Shown: positions 49,790 to 61,204, counted from the first letter of the stretch. The stretch is 64,000 bases of DNA from an uncultured Piscinibacter sp. (GCF_937952055.1 NZ_CALFYO010000032.1:62001-126000); one strand, 5' to 3'. Translations and numbers: made by a program. Notes: generated by a model from the letters alone, not told the origin.

Positions 49790-52366
49790 TCAGGCCGCAC
49801 CGATGCGCCGCTTGAGCAGTTCGTTGGCGAGCAAGTAGGCGAGCAGTACGCCCGCCAGGGCGGCCAGCATCGGCGGCGCCAGCTCGACGAAGCCGAACAG
49901 CGCCCGCACGGCCGGCACGAGCGGCAGCAGCAGCGCGGCCGCGCCGACCCCCAGCGTGGTCAGCCACAGCAGTCGGCTCGGCGCGCTGCGCCAGAAGGCG
50001 CCGCGCGTGCGCAGCACCAGCACCACCGCCAGTTCGGTCAGCAGCGACAGCGTGAACCATGCCGTCTGGAAGGTGGCCTCGTCGGCATCGAACCAGCGGT
50101 GCAGCACCACGAAGGCGAGCAGGTCGAAAACGGTCGACACCAGCCCGAAGGCGATCATGAAGCGCCGCAGCTCGCCCACCTGCCAGCGCTGCGGCGTGGC
50201 CAGCCGCTCGGCATCGACGCGGTCGGTGGAGATGGCGATCGAGGGCAGGTCGGAGAGGAAGTTGTTGAGCAGGATCTGCTTGGCCGCCAGCGGCAGGAAG
50301 GGCAGGAACAGGGTGCCCAGCGCCATGCTGACCATGTTGCCGAAGTTGGCGCTGGTGGTGATGCCGATGTACTTGAGCGTGTTGGCGAAGGTGCGTCGGC
50401 CATCCTCGACGCCGCGCCGCAGCACGTCGAGGTCGGGGCGCAGCAGCACGATGTCGGCGCTCTCGCGCGCCACGTCGACTGCCTGGTCGACCGAGATGCC
50501 GACGTCGGCGGCGTGCAGCGCCGGCGCGTCGTTGATGCCGTCGCCCAGGTAGCCCACCGCGTGGCCGGTGCGCTGCAGCGCGTGCACGATGCGCTCCTTC
50601 TGCTGCGGGTCGATCTCGGCGAACACGTCGGCGCGCTGGGCCAGTTCCCACAGGGCCTCGTCGCGCATGCCGGCGAGCTGCTCCCCCGTCAGCAGCGTGT
50701 CGGTGGCCAGTCCCAGCGCACCGGCCACATGCGCCGCGACGTGGCGGTTGTCGCCGGTGATCACCTTGACGCGGATGCCCAGCGCGGCGAGTTCACGCAG
50801 CGTCTGCGCGGCGCCGGGCTTGACCGGATCGACGAAGAGCAGGAAGCCTTCGAAGCACAGGCCGGTCTCGTCGGCCACCGCGTAGCGTGGCTGGGCCGGC
50901 AGGCGCCGCGTGGCCAGCGCCAGCACGCGGAAGCCTGCCTCGCTGCGTTCCCGGAAGAACGCGGCAAGCTGCCGGCGCGCGCCGTCGTCCAGCGGCCGTG
51001 CCGCATCGCCCGCACGCCACTCGGCACACACCGCGAGCACGTTGTCGAAGGCACCCTTGGTGACGATGCGATGCGTGGCCACGTCCTCGGCGACCACGAT
51101 GGTCAGCCGCCGGCGCTGGAAGTCGTAAGGGATCTCGTCGACCTTGTGCAGACCGTCTGCGCTCAGGCCCTGCTGCCGGCCGGCGGCCACCAGCGCGGCA
51201 TCCAGCGCGTTGGCGATGCCGGTCTCCAGCGCCGCGTTGGCGTGCGCCCAGCGCAGCACCGACGGCGAAGGCTCGCCGGCGGGGCCGAGCGCACCGTGCA
51301 GCGCCATGTCGCCGACGGTGAGCGTGCCGGTCTTGTCGGTGCACAGGACATCGATGCTGCCGAGGTTCTCGATCGCGTCCAGACGCCGCACCAGCACGCC
51401 GCGCTGTGCCATCGCGCGGGCGCCGCGCGAGACCGTCACGCTGACGATGGCCGGCAGCAGCTCGGGCGAAAGCCCGACGGCCAGTGCCACGGCGAACATC
51501 AGCGACTCGACCATCGGCCGGCCCAGCCACTGGTTGACCACCACGACGAACAGCACCATCACGATCATCACGCGCAACAGCAGCTCGCCGAAGCGGCGCA
51601 CGCCGCGCGCGAAGTCGGTCTCGGGCTCGCGCTGCGAGAGTCGCGCCGCGACGGCGCCGAAGGCGGTGTCGGGACCGGTCGCGGCCACCACCACGGTGGC
51701 CGTGCCGCTTCGCACCGACGATCCGAGGAAGACGCAGTTCTCGCGCCGCGCCATCGGCGCCAGCGGCGGGCTGATGCCGGGACGCTTCTCCACCGGCAGC
51801 GACTCGCCGGTGAGGGCCGATTCGGTGACGAGGAAGTCCTTCGCCGCGAGCACCAGCGCGTCGGCCGGCACCAGGTTGCCGGCGGCCAGCGTCACGACGT
51901 CACCGGGCACCAGCTGCCCAGCCGGCGCGGTGCGCGCCACGCCGCCGCGCAACACCTGCGCGTGCAGGGCGAGGCGGCGACGCAGCCGCGCGATCGCTGC
52001 CGAAGCGCGCGCTTCCTGCGCGAAGCCGAGCAGCGCGCTGCCGGCCACGATGGCGATGATGACCAACGCCTCGGTCCAGTCGCGCAGGGCCATCGAGACG
52101 GCGGCGCCGAACAGCAGGATCAGCACCAACGGGCTGGCGAACTGGCGCAGCAGCAGCCGCGGCCAGCTCGGCGAGTCGTCGTCGCGCACCGCGTTGCGGC
52201 CATGGAAACGCAGCCGCCGGGCGGCTTCGCGCGGGGAGAGGCCCTCGCGGCTCGAACCCAGCGCGGCCAGCAGGTCGTCCGCGCCGAGGCTCCACCAGTG
52301 CGCGACCGGGTCGAGGCGCCCCGCAGGGCGCCCCGGCCCGGAGGACGGTTCAGGCCGCCGGTGCAT
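49790..52366 (-). CDS. mgtA: Mg2+-importing P-type ATPase (MgtA/MgtB type)
   Basis: The protein has 858 residues of the P3B ATPase type. The A-domain motif is TESALTGESLPVEK, the phosphorylated Asp is in CTDKTGTLTVGDMAL, the N-domain contains KGAFDNVLAVC, and the hinge is GYLGDGINDAPALHAADVGI. The M6-region sequence NNFLSDLPSIAISTD and NQWLGRPMVESLMFAVALAV GLSPELLPAI are MgtA-like. The start MHRRPEPS at 52366 was chosen because upstream sequence is the antisense of the DJ-1 gene. It overlaps the DJ-1 gene stop by 17 bases. It is annotated by class; the metal is inferred. Confidence 0.88.
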   Translation of the reverse strand: MHRRPEPSSGPGRPAGRLDPVAHWWSLGADDLLAALGSSREGLSPREAARRLRFHGRNAVRDDDSPSWPRLLLRQFASPLVLILLFGAAVSMALRDWTEALVIIAIVAGSALLGFAQEARASAAIARLRRRLALHAQVLRGGVARTAPAGQLVPGDVVTLAAGNLVPADALVLAAKDFLVTESALTGESLPVEKRPGISPPLAPMARRENCVFLGSSVRSGTATVVVAATGPDTAFGAVAARLSQREPETDFARGVRRFGELLLRVMIVMVLFVVVVNQWLGRPMVESLMFAVALAVGLSPELLPAIVSVTVSRGARAMAQRGVLVRRLDAIENLGSIDVLCTDKTGTLTVGDMALHGALGPAGEPSPSVLRWAHANAALETGIANALDAALVAAGRQQGLSADGLHKVDEIPYDFQRRRLTIVVAEDVATHRIVTKGAFDNVLAVCAEWRAGDAARPLDDGARRQLAAFFRERSEAGFRVLALATRRLPAQPRYAVADETGLCFEGFLLFVDPVKPGAAQTLRELAALGIRVKVITGDNRHVAAHVAGALGLATDTLLTGEQLAGMRDEALWELAQRADVFAEIDPQQKERIVHALQRTGHAVGYLGDGINDAPALHAADVGISVDQAVDVARESADIVLLRPDLDVLRRGVEDGRRTFANTLKYIGITTSANFGNMVSMALGTLFLPFLPLAAKQILLNNFLSDLPSIAISTDRVDAERLATPQRWQVGELRRFMIAFGLVSTVFDLLAFVVLHRWFDADEATFQTAWFTLSLLTELAVVLVLRTRGAFWRSAPSRLLWLTTLGVGAAALLLPLVPAVRALFGFVELAPPMLAALAGVLLAYLLANELLKRRIGAA

Positions 52367-52961
52367 CCACGAACGGCCGCACCACCTGCAGCAGCCGCTC
52401 GACGTAGGCCTCTTTCTCGCCCACCGGCGCCGCGTAGTGCAGCGCCTGTGCAGCAGCGTCGAATCCCGCTCGCCGCGCCATGATCCAGGCGGCAAGGTAC
52501 TGCGAAGCGAGACATCCGCCGGCCGTGGCCACCGGGCCGCGCGCATGGAAGGGCGCGTCGATCACGCGCACGCCTGCTTCCACGACCCAGGGCTTGGTGG
52601 TCAGGTCGGTGCACGCGGGCACGTCGGCGAGCAGGCCCAGGCGCGACATCAGCAGCACGCCCGAGCATTGCCCGCCGATCAGCTGGCGCAGGGGGTCGAG
52701 CTGCAGGCGGTCGAGCAACTTGCTGTTCTCGGCGATGGCGCGGGTGTAGATGCCGCTGCCGAAGATCACCGCGTCGGCCTCGTTGGCGAACTCCAGCGGC
52801 CGCTGCGCCTGGACCGTCACCCCGTTCATCGAGGTGACGTACGAGGTCGGGCTGGCGATCTCGGCCTTCCACCCCATGGTGCCGAGCCGGTTGAGCAGGC
52901 CCAGCGCGATGAACGAGTCGAGCTCGTTGAAGCCGTCGAAGGTCAGGATTGCGATGCGCAC
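52350..52961 (-). CDS. DJ-1/PfpI-family protein
   Basis: The protein has 203 residues of the class I glutamine amidotransferase-like fold. It opens MRIAILTFDGFNELDSFIAL. The nucleophile elbow Cys is in IGGQCSGVLLMSRLG near residue 105, and HARGPVATAGGCLASQYLAA follows. The type resembles AraC-regulator-associated or isonitrile-hydratase-like DJ-1 members; the reaction is unknown. It starts 16 bases after dps and overlaps the ATPase gene by 17 bases. It may belong to the stress-responsive oxyR-katG-dps group. Confidence 0.82.
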   Translation of the reverse strand: MRIAILTFDGFNELDSFIALGLLNRLGTMGWKAEIASPTSYVTSMNGVTVQAQRPLEFANEADAVIFGSGIYTRAIAENSKLLDRLQLDPLRQLIGGQCSGVLLMSRLGLLADVPACTDLTTKPWVVEAGVRVIDAPFHARGPVATAGGCLASQYLAAWIMARRAGFDAAAQALHYAAPVGEKEAYVERLLQVVRPFVDAPAA

Positions 52962-52977
52962 GAGGCCTGCTCCGCGC

Positions 52978-53490
52978 TCAGTCTTCGAGCAGCGAGCGCA
53001 GCATCCAGGCGGTCTGCTCGTGCACCGTCAGGCGCTGGGTGAGCAGGTCGGCGGTGGGCTCGTCGCCGGCGGCGTCGGCCAGCGGGAAGATGCTGCGCGC
53101 GGTGCGCGCCACCGCTTCATGGCCGTCGACGAGGATCTTCACCATCTCCATCGCCTTGGGCGGCTTGGCCGGTGCGTCCTTCATCGAGGCCAGTGCACCG
53201 AACTGCGCGTAGGAGCCCGGCGCCGGTGAGCCGAGCGAGCGGATGCGCTCGGCGATCGGGTCGACCGCGTTCCACAGCTCGGTGTACTGCGCCATGAACA
53301 TCGCATGCAGGGTGTTGAACATCGGCCCGGTGACGTTCCAGTGGAAGTTGTGCGTCGTCAGGTACAGCGTGTAGGTGTCGGCCAGCAGGCGCGACAGGCC
53401 ACCGGCGATGGCCGCGCGATCCTTCTCGCTGATGCCGATGTTGATCGCCGGGCCGGCCGACTTCGAGGGGGTCTTGCTCTTCTTCGCCAT
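52978..53490 (-). CDS. dps: Dps-family DNA-binding ferritin
   Basis: The protein has 170 residues. The ferritin-like helices carry the ferroxidase ligands in TTHNFHWNVTGPMFNTLHAM (His and first Asp/Glu helix) and TELWNAVDPIAERIRSLG. The N terminus (MAKKSKTPSKSAGPAIN) is Lys/Pro-rich and could bind DNA. Dps stores iron and protects DNA from peroxide. Start 53490 has an AAGGAG site. The gene follows katG and oxyR in the same direction, consistent with OxyR control. Confidence 0.92.
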   Translation of the reverse strand: MAKKSKTPSKSAGPAINIGISEKDRAAIAGGLSRLLADTYTLYLTTHNFHWNVTGPMFNTLHAMFMAQYTELWNAVDPIAERIRSLGSPAPGSYAQFGALASMKDAPAKPPKAMEMVKILVDGHEAVARTARSIFPLADAAGDEPTADLLTQRLTVHEQTAWMLRSLLED

Positions 53491-53519
53491 GCGCGAGGCT
53501 CCTTGTTCGGGACGGGTGC

Positions 53520-53550
53520 GACCCTGCCACTGTAGCGAAGTGGCAGGGTC
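53520..53550. other. perfect 12-bp inverted repeat between katG and dps
   Basis: GACCCTGCCACT, loop GTAGCGA and AGTGGCAGGGTC form a perfect 12-bp stem, 24 bases past the katG stop and about 30 bases upstream of dps. No T-run follows on either strand, so it is not a simple intrinsic terminator. It could slow decay at the katG 3' end, or regulate dps from its leader. Confidence 0.75.
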
Positions 53551-53573
53551 GAGCCAATGACAGGCGACAACGC

Positions 53574-55787
<2,214 letters not shown>

Positions 55788-55875
55788 CGGGTCTCCTGAC
55801 AGGGGATGTTGAAGCGATGCATCCACTCTAGGAACCCTGTCGCCGCCGGTCAAAGCAATTGCCTCGAAGGGCGCG

Positions 55876-55903
55876 ATAGCCTTGTGGACTATGGCCGCGA
55901 TAG
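55876..55903. promoter_or_regulatory. candidate OxyR binding site upstream of katG
   Basis: CTAT-N7-ATAG (55889-55892 and 55900-55903) matches the central part of the OxyR consensus ATAG-N7-CTAT-N7-ATAG-N7-CTAT. An extra ATAG stands at 55876-55879, two bases too far out (nine instead of seven). The fourth element is absent. It lies in the oxyR-katG gap, the expected position for katG control. Confidence 0.5.
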
Positions 55904-55915
55904 CCGCGGCGCGGC

Positions 55916-56839
55916 TCAGTCGGTCAGGCGCTTCACGCCCGGCAGCTCGCAGGCGTAGATGGCGTTGCGCAGCGCCGCGATCGCTTCGTAGCGCGTGAAA
56001 GTGCGCCGCCACGCGAGCACCACGCGGCGCGTGGGCACCGGCGCCGCGAACCGGACGTAGGTGACGTGCGACTGCGGTTCCTTCGGCACCGAGAGCTGCG
56101 GCACCACCGTCACGCCCATGCCCGAGGCGACCATGTACTTGATGGTCTCGAGCGAGCTGCCCTCGAAGCTCTTGCGGATCCCCTCGGCATCGCTGGAGAA
56201 GCGCGCGTACTCCGGGCAGACCTCGAGCACGTGATCGCGGAAACAGTGGCCGGTGCCCAGCAGCAGCATGGTCTCGTTCTTCAGCTCCTCGGCGGTGATG
56301 CTCCGGCGCTTGGCCAGCGGGTGCGTCTTCGGCACCGCGGCCATGAAGGGCTCGTCGTACAGCGGCGCCACCGCCAGGCCGGTGTCGGGAAAGGGCTCGG
56401 CCATGATCGCCGCGTCGAGGTCGCCGGTGCGCAGCATCTCCAGCAGCTTGGTGGTGAAGTTCTCCTGGATGATCAGCGGCATCTGCGGCACGCGCTCGAT
56501 CGCCTGCTTGACGAGGTCGGGCAGCAGGTACGGCCCGATGGTGTAGATGATGCCCAGGCGCAGCGGGCCGGAGATCGGGTCCTTGCCGCGCTTGGCGATC
56601 TCCTTGATGGCTGCCGCCTGTTCGATCACCGACTGTGCCTGGCGCACGATCTCCTCGCCCAGCGGCGTGACGCTGACCTCGCTGGCGCCGCGCTCGAAGA
56701 TCTTCACGTCGAGCTCCTCCTCCAGCTTCTTGATCGCCACGCTGAGCGTGGGCTGCGAGACGAAGCAGGCCTCGGCCGCGCGGCCGAAGTGCTTCTCGCG
56801 GGCGACAGCGACGATGTAGCGGAGTTCGGTGAGCGTCAT
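55916..56839 (-). CDS. oxyR: peroxide-sensing LysR-type regulator OxyR
   Basis: The protein has 307 residues. The N-terminal winged helix is TELRYIVAVAREKHFGRAAE to LSVAIKKLEEEL. The redox pair is present: the Cys of GTGHCFRDHVLEVC near residue 200 and the second Cys nine residues on, as in OxyR. GIIYTIGPYLLPDLV and GMGVTVVPQLSVP match the effector domain. Peroxide-driven disulfide formation activates katG and dps type genes, both present downstream. The start MTLTELRY at 56839 is the conserved one. Confidence 0.95.
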   Translation of the reverse strand: MTLTELRYIVAVAREKHFGRAAEACFVSQPTLSVAIKKLEEELDVKIFERGASEVSVTPLGEEIVRQAQSVIEQAAAIKEIAKRGKDPISGPLRLGIIYTIGPYLLPDLVKQAIERVPQMPLIIQENFTTKLLEMLRTGDLDAAIMAEPFPDTGLAVAPLYDEPFMAAVPKTHPLAKRRSITAEELKNETMLLLGTGHCFRDHVLEVCPEYARFSSDAEGIRKSFEGSSLETIKYMVASGMGVTVVPQLSVPKEPQSHVTYVRFAAPVPTRRVVLAWRRTFTRYEAIAALRNAIYACELPGVKRLTD

Positions 56840-56980
56840 GCCGGCAAGTATCGCAGTGCGGCGCATCGCCCGCTGCGACGCCCGGCATCGCGCTTCGATA
56901 CCGGCGCGCTTGCGCCTTGCGGCCGTCCGTGCGCCGGAGGACTCTGCGTGGGCGGCATGTACCGCGCTACGGCTTCACTC

Positions 56981-57541
56981 ATGCAAACCGAACGATCCAA
57001 TCCTGCCCCACGCCTCGCTCTCGCGGCGGCCTGTGCCGCCGCAGTCGCCGGGCTCTCCGCCTGCTACGTCGTGCCCATCGATCCGCGCACCGGTCAGGCC
57101 TACCCTGTTGCTGCCTACCCAGCACGCGAGCCGGCCAGCGTCACCGTCGTCGCGCCGCCCGCACCCAGCGCGCCGCCGCAGCCCGGTGTGCTCAGCGTGC
57201 GCCTGTATCCGCTGAATCCGCAGGCCAATCAGGGCGGCCTGCTCACCGCCATCGTCGTCGACAGCCACACCGGCCGAGGCACCTTCACGCTGGCCTACCT
57301 GGGCGACACGCTGCAGGGCGAAGCCACGCGCGTGGACGCGAACTACGCCGCCTTCGGCCGCCTGCACATCGAGGTGCTGGGCAGTGCGGCACGCAACTTC
57401 AGCGGCCGGCGCGGCATCGCCAACGCGTTCGGCAGCAAGGGCGTGAACGTGCAATGCGAGTACCTGATCAGCGGGCCGACACTGGGCACCGGCGTGTGCC
57501 TGTTCTCCGACGGGGCGAAGTACCAGATGCACTTCGGATGA
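56981..57541 (+). CDS. lipoprotein of unknown function
   Basis: The protein has 186 residues. The signal peptide ends in the lipobox LSAC near residue 28. A Pro/Ala-rich linker (about 30-65) leads to a C-terminal beta-rich domain (LSVRLYPLNPQANQGGLLTA; TFTLAYLGDTLQGEATRVDA; QCEYLISGPTLGTGVCLFSD) with a likely disulfide between its two cysteines. The second half resembles domains that follow similar YVVP linkers in other proteobacterial lipoproteins. I do not recognise a function. The start is 56981; an ATG at 56957 is possible. It is divergent from oxyR and converges on recG. Confidence 0.75.
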   Translation: MQTERSNPAPRLALAAACAAAVAGLSACYVVPIDPRTGQAYPVAAYPAREPASVTVVAPPAPSAPPQPGVLSVRLYPLNPQANQGGLLTAIVVDSHTGRGTFTLAYLGDTLQGEATRVDANYAAFGRLHIEVLGSAARNFSGRRGIANAFGSKGVNVQCEYLISGPTLGTGVCLFSDGAKYQMHFG

Positions 57542-57551
57542 GCCGAGCGCT

Positions 57552-59609
57552 TCAGGCCTTCAGGTAGTCCGTCTTCGAGCCCAGCCATCTCGCCACATGA
57601 CGCTCGGCGGCCTGCGGGTGCTTCGCGAGCAGCGCCAGCGCGCTGGCGCGGGCCTGGTGCACCAGCGGTTCGTCGAGCGCCAGGTCGGCGAACCGCAGCA
57701 GCGGCGCGCCCGACTGCCGCGCACCGAAGAACTCGCCCGGACCACGGATCTCCAGGTCGCGCCGCGCGATCTCGAAGCCGTCGTGGGTCTCGACCATCGC
57801 CTTCAGCCGCGACTTGGCAGTGTCCGACAGCGGCGTGCTGTAGAGCAGCACGCACACGCTGGCCACCGCGCCGCGGCCGACGCGCCCGCGCAGCTGATGC
57901 AGCTGGCTGAGGCCGAAGCGCTCGGCGTGCTCGATGACCATCAGCGAGGCGTTGGGCACGTCGACGCCGACCTCGATGACGGTCGTCGACACCAGCACGC
58001 CCATCTGCCCGCCGCCGAACAGCGACATCACCGCCGCCTTCTCGGCCGCCGGCATGCGTCCATGCAACAGGCCGACCATGCGGCCGGGCAGCGCCTCGCA
58101 GAGCTGCCGGTGCGTGGCGGTGGCGTTCTGCAGGTCGAGCGTCTCGCTTTCCTCGATCAGCGGGCAGACCCAGTAGACCTGCCGGCCGGCCGCCACCTCG
58201 TCGCGGATGCGCGCGATCACCGCCTCGCGCTTGTCGTCGGCGAACAGCTTGGTGACCACCGGGGTGCGGCCGGGCGGCAGCTCGTCGATGGTGCTGATGT
58301 CGAGGTCGGCGAAGAGCGTCATCGCCAGGGTGCGCGGGATCGGGGTGGCGCTCATCATCAGCGTGTGCGGCTCCAGCGGCCCGTCCTGAAGCTTGCTTCG
58401 CAGCGCCAGGCGCTGCTGCACGCCGAAACGGTGCTGCTCGTCGATGATCGCCAGGCCGAGCCTGGCGAACTCCACCTGGTCCTGGATCACCGCGTGGGTG
58501 CCGACCACCAGCGCCGCCTCGCCAGAGGCGACCTGCGCAAGCATCTCGCGTCGCGCCTTGCCCTTGCGGCTGCCGGTCAGCCACGCCACGGTGATGCCCA
58601 GTGGCGTCAGCCAGCCGACCAGCTTGCGCAGGTGCTGCTCGGCGAGGATCTCGGTCGGCGCCATCAGCGCGCATTGCCAGCCTTGTTCGATGGCAATGGC
58701 GGCGGCCAGTGCCGCCACCACCGTCTTGCCGGAGCCGACGTCGCCCTGCAGCAGGCGGTGCATCGGCTGCTCCTGGCCCAGGTCGCGGGCGATCTCCTCG
58801 ACGACGCGTCGCTGCGCCTCGGTGAGCGAGAAGGGCAGCGCGGCCAGCAGCTGCTCCTGCAGCCCGCCGGACCGCAGCGCGAAGGCCGGCGCGCACTGCT
58901 GCTCGCGCTCCTGCTTGGCCTTCAGCTGCGAGAGTTGCTGGGCGAGCAGCTCTTCGAACTTCAGCCGCTGCCAGGCCGGGTGGCTGTGGTCCAGCAGCGC
59001 CTCGACGCTGACGTCCGGCGCCGGGTGGTGCAGGAAGTCCAGCGCCTCCCGCAGGCTCATCATGTCCGGCGGCACCGTGCCCGGCGGCAGCTGCTCCGAC
59101 AGATCCGCGCGCGACAGCCCCGCGGCCACCGCCTTGCGCAGGTAGGCCTGCGGCAGCTGCGCGCTGGCCGGGTAGACCGGGGTCAGCGCGCGGGCCAGCG
59201 GCGCGCCCTCCGTCACCGCCTTGAAGCTCGGGTGCACCATCTCCAGCCCGAAGAAGCCGCCGCGCGCCTCGCCGCGCACGCGCACGCGAGCGCCTTCGGC
59301 CAGCGCCTTCTGGTGCGAGGGGTAGAAGTGCAGGAAGCGCAGCACCAGGTCATCGGCGCCGTCATGGATCTTCACGACGAGCTGCCGCCGCGGGCGAAAC
59401 TGCACGCGGCTGTCGGTGACCACGCCCTCCACCTGGGCGGTGTCGCCGTCGCGCAGCGCCGCGATCGGCACGAGTCTCGTCTCGTCCTCGTAGCGCAGCG
59501 GCAGGTGCAGCGCAAGGTCGATGTCGCGCACCAGGCCGAGCTTCTCCAGCGCCCGCTGCGGCGCCGACTTCGGCTTCTTCTCGTTCGACGGCGGAGCGGT
59601 CTCGGCCAT
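57552..59609 (-). CDS. recG: ATP-dependent DNA helicase RecG
   Basis: The protein has 685 residues. The N-terminal wedge/OB domain (to about 240, including VEGVVTDSRVQFRPRRQLVV) precedes SF2 helicase motifs: Walker A in LLQGDVGSGKTVVAALAAAI, DEQHRFGVQQR (motif II), MSATPIPRTLAMT, and QLRGRVGRG (motif VI). RecG remodels stalled replication forks and Holliday junctions. The start MAETAPPSN at 59609 is the only well-placed ATG. The stop is 10 bases from the converging lipoprotein stop. Confidence 0.96.
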   Translation of the reverse strand: MAETAPPSNEKKPKSAPQRALEKLGLVRDIDLALHLPLRYEDETRLVPIAALRDGDTAQVEGVVTDSRVQFRPRRQLVVKIHDGADDLVLRFLHFYPSHQKALAEGARVRVRGEARGGFFGLEMVHPSFKAVTEGAPLARALTPVYPASAQLPQAYLRKAVAAGLSRADLSEQLPPGTVPPDMMSLREALDFLHHPAPDVSVEALLDHSHPAWQRLKFEELLAQQLSQLKAKQEREQQCAPAFALRSGGLQEQLLAALPFSLTEAQRRVVEEIARDLGQEQPMHRLLQGDVGSGKTVVAALAAAIAIEQGWQCALMAPTEILAEQHLRKLVGWLTPLGITVAWLTGSRKGKARREMLAQVASGEAALVVGTHAVIQDQVEFARLGLAIIDEQHRFGVQQRLALRSKLQDGPLEPHTLMMSATPIPRTLAMTLFADLDISTIDELPPGRTPVVTKLFADDKREAVIARIRDEVAAGRQVYWVCPLIEESETLDLQNATATHRQLCEALPGRMVGLLHGRMPAAEKAAVMSLFGGGQMGVLVSTTVIEVGVDVPNASLMVIEHAERFGLSQLHQLRGRVGRGAVASVCVLLYSTPLSDTAKSRLKAMVETHDGFEIARRDLEIRGPGEFFGARQSGAPLLRFADLALDEPLVHQARASALALLAKHPQAAERHVARWLGSKTDYLKA

Positions 59610-59773
59610 GCGCCGATTCTCGCCGGTGGCGCTGGCGTGACTTCCTGCCGCAGTTCGTCGCGCAGCAGGGGGCGCCGGTGGCGAACAATGGCCAACCGAG
59701 GGCTGCCTCTAGAGACTTTCGCCGCCGCCGCCCTTAGCATCGCGCGCTGTCGCGTCCAACCCCGCCACCGTCC

Positions 59774-59902
59774 ATGCGCATCGTCGCCCGTTTCGCCCTG
59801 GTTCTCGTCATCGTTGCCGTCGTCAGCGCGCTGTCTGCGCTCGCCTGGGACCGCTCCGAGCGGGCGGCCGCCCAGCCCGCAGTGCACATCGACCCGAACT
59901 GA
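59774..59902 (+). CDS. small single-helix membrane protein
   Basis: This is a 42-codon frame: MRIVARFALVLVIVAVVSAL gives one hydrophobic helix, then a charged tail (WDRSERAAAQPAVHIDPN). It lies in the 380-base gap between recG and queA. Upstream, GCCACCGTCC offers no clear ribosome-binding site. Codon use is GC3-rich, as in the neighbours. It could be a real small membrane protein or chance, and no family is recognised. Confidence 0.4.
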   Translation: MRIVARFALVLVIVAVVSALSALAWDRSERAAAQPAVHIDPN

Positions 59903-59990
59903 CGCGGCCGCAAGGCGGCGGGCCGTCGCCGGCACCGCCGCCGGGGCATGGCAACATCGCGGCCTCGCATCACAGGCCGGTACAGCCTCC

Positions 59991-61067
59991 ATGCCCTCGA
60001 CGCCACGTCCCCTCGCGCTCGCCGACTTCGACTTCGAACTCCCGGCCGAGCTGATCGCCCAGCATCCCGCCGCGCAACGCAGCGCCTCCCGGCTGCTCGA
60101 CGCCACCGGCGCCGAGCCGGCCGACCGGGTGTTCCGCGACCTTCCCGGGCTGCTGGTCCCCGGCGATCTGCTCGTCTTCAACGACACGCGCGTGATCAAG
60201 GCGCGCCTGCTCGGCGCCAAGGCCAGCGGCGGTGCGGTGGAGGCGCTGGTCGAGCGTGTGCTCGGCGGCCACGAGGTGCTGGCCCATCTGCGCGCGAGCA
60301 AGTCGCCCAGACCGGGCAGCCGCGTGCGTTTTGTCGCCGCCGACGGCGCCTCGTCCTTCGAGGCCGAGGTGCTCGGCCGCGGCGGTCCGGATGGCTCGCT
60401 GTTCCACCTGCGTTTCCCCGCTGAGCCGCACGGGCTGCTCGAACACCATGGCCACGTGCCGCTGCCGCCCTACATCACCCACGCCGACAGCGCCGAGGAC
60501 GAGCGCCGCTACCAAACGGTGTTCGCCAAGCACCCCGGCGCGGTGGCCGCGCCGACGGCGGCGCTGCACTTCGACGAAGACCTGCTCGCCGCGCTGCGCG
60601 AGCGTGGCGTCGGCATGGCCAGCGTGACGCTGCACGTCGGCGCCGGCACCTTCCAGCCGGTGCGCAGCGAGAACCTGGCCGAGCACCGCATGCACAGTGA
60701 ATGGTTCGAGGTCGGCCAGGCCACCGTCGATGCCATCGAAGCCACCCGTGCGGCAGGCCATGGCGTGGTCGCCGTGGGCACGACCACGCTGCGCGCGCTC
60801 GAGTCGGCCGCGCTGTCGGGCCGCCTCACGGCCGGTGCGCGCGAAACCGACATCTTCATCACGCCGGGCTTTGCCTTCCGCGTCGTCGACCGGCTGCTGA
60901 CCAACTTCCACCTGCCCCGGAGCACCTTGATGATGCTGGTCAGCGCCTTCGCCGGGCACGAGAAGGTGATGGCGCTGTACCGCCACGCCATCGCGAGGCG
61001 CTACCGCTTCTTCAGCTACGGCGATGCGATGCTGCTGCCGCGCGACACAGGCACTGCTCCTCGCTGA
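59991..61067 (+). CDS. queA: tRNA preQ1(34) S-adenosylmethionine ribosyltransferase-isomerase QueA
   Basis: The protein has 358 residues. Family blocks are FDFELPAELIAQHPAAQRSA, LVFNDTRVIKARLLG, YQTVFAKHPGAVAAPTAALH and TLHVGAGTFQPVRSENLAEH, then HSEWFEV and TNFHLPRSTLMMLVSAFAG. It transfers and rearranges the ribosyl part of SAM onto preQ1-tRNA to give epoxyqueuosine. The start at 59991 gives the conserved N terminus. It is followed by a cytochrome gene and then tgt, the preceding enzyme of the same pathway. Confidence 0.96.
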   Translation: MPSTPRPLALADFDFELPAELIAQHPAAQRSASRLLDATGAEPADRVFRDLPGLLVPGDLLVFNDTRVIKARLLGAKASGGAVEALVERVLGGHEVLAHLRASKSPRPGSRVRFVAADGASSFEAEVLGRGGPDGSLFHLRFPAEPHGLLEHHGHVPLPPYITHADSAEDERRYQTVFAKHPGAVAAPTAALHFDEDLLAALRERGVGMASVTLHVGAGTFQPVRSENLAEHRMHSEWFEVGQATVDAIEATRAAGHGVVAVGTTTLRALESAALSGRLTAGARETDIFITPGFAFRVVDRLLTNFHLPRSTLMMLVSAFAGHEKVMALYRHAIARRYRFFSYGDAMLLPRDTGTAPR

Positions 61068-61204
61068 CACAGGCCGTGGTGTTCGCGCCGTCCGGCCTGC
61101 TCCACCCTGGCAAAACGCGGTGCGCGGTTGACATTGGTCAGAAGGACGCGGCGCCTGCTTTCTAGCATGGCTCGCAGATCAACGATCCGTCCGAGGAGGA
61201 CCCG

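Noticed and set aside
57597..61067. A plus-strand frame of over 1,150 codons reaching from recG into queA
   Set aside because: Only its last 358 codons (queA) have family similarity. The first two-thirds are antisense to recG.
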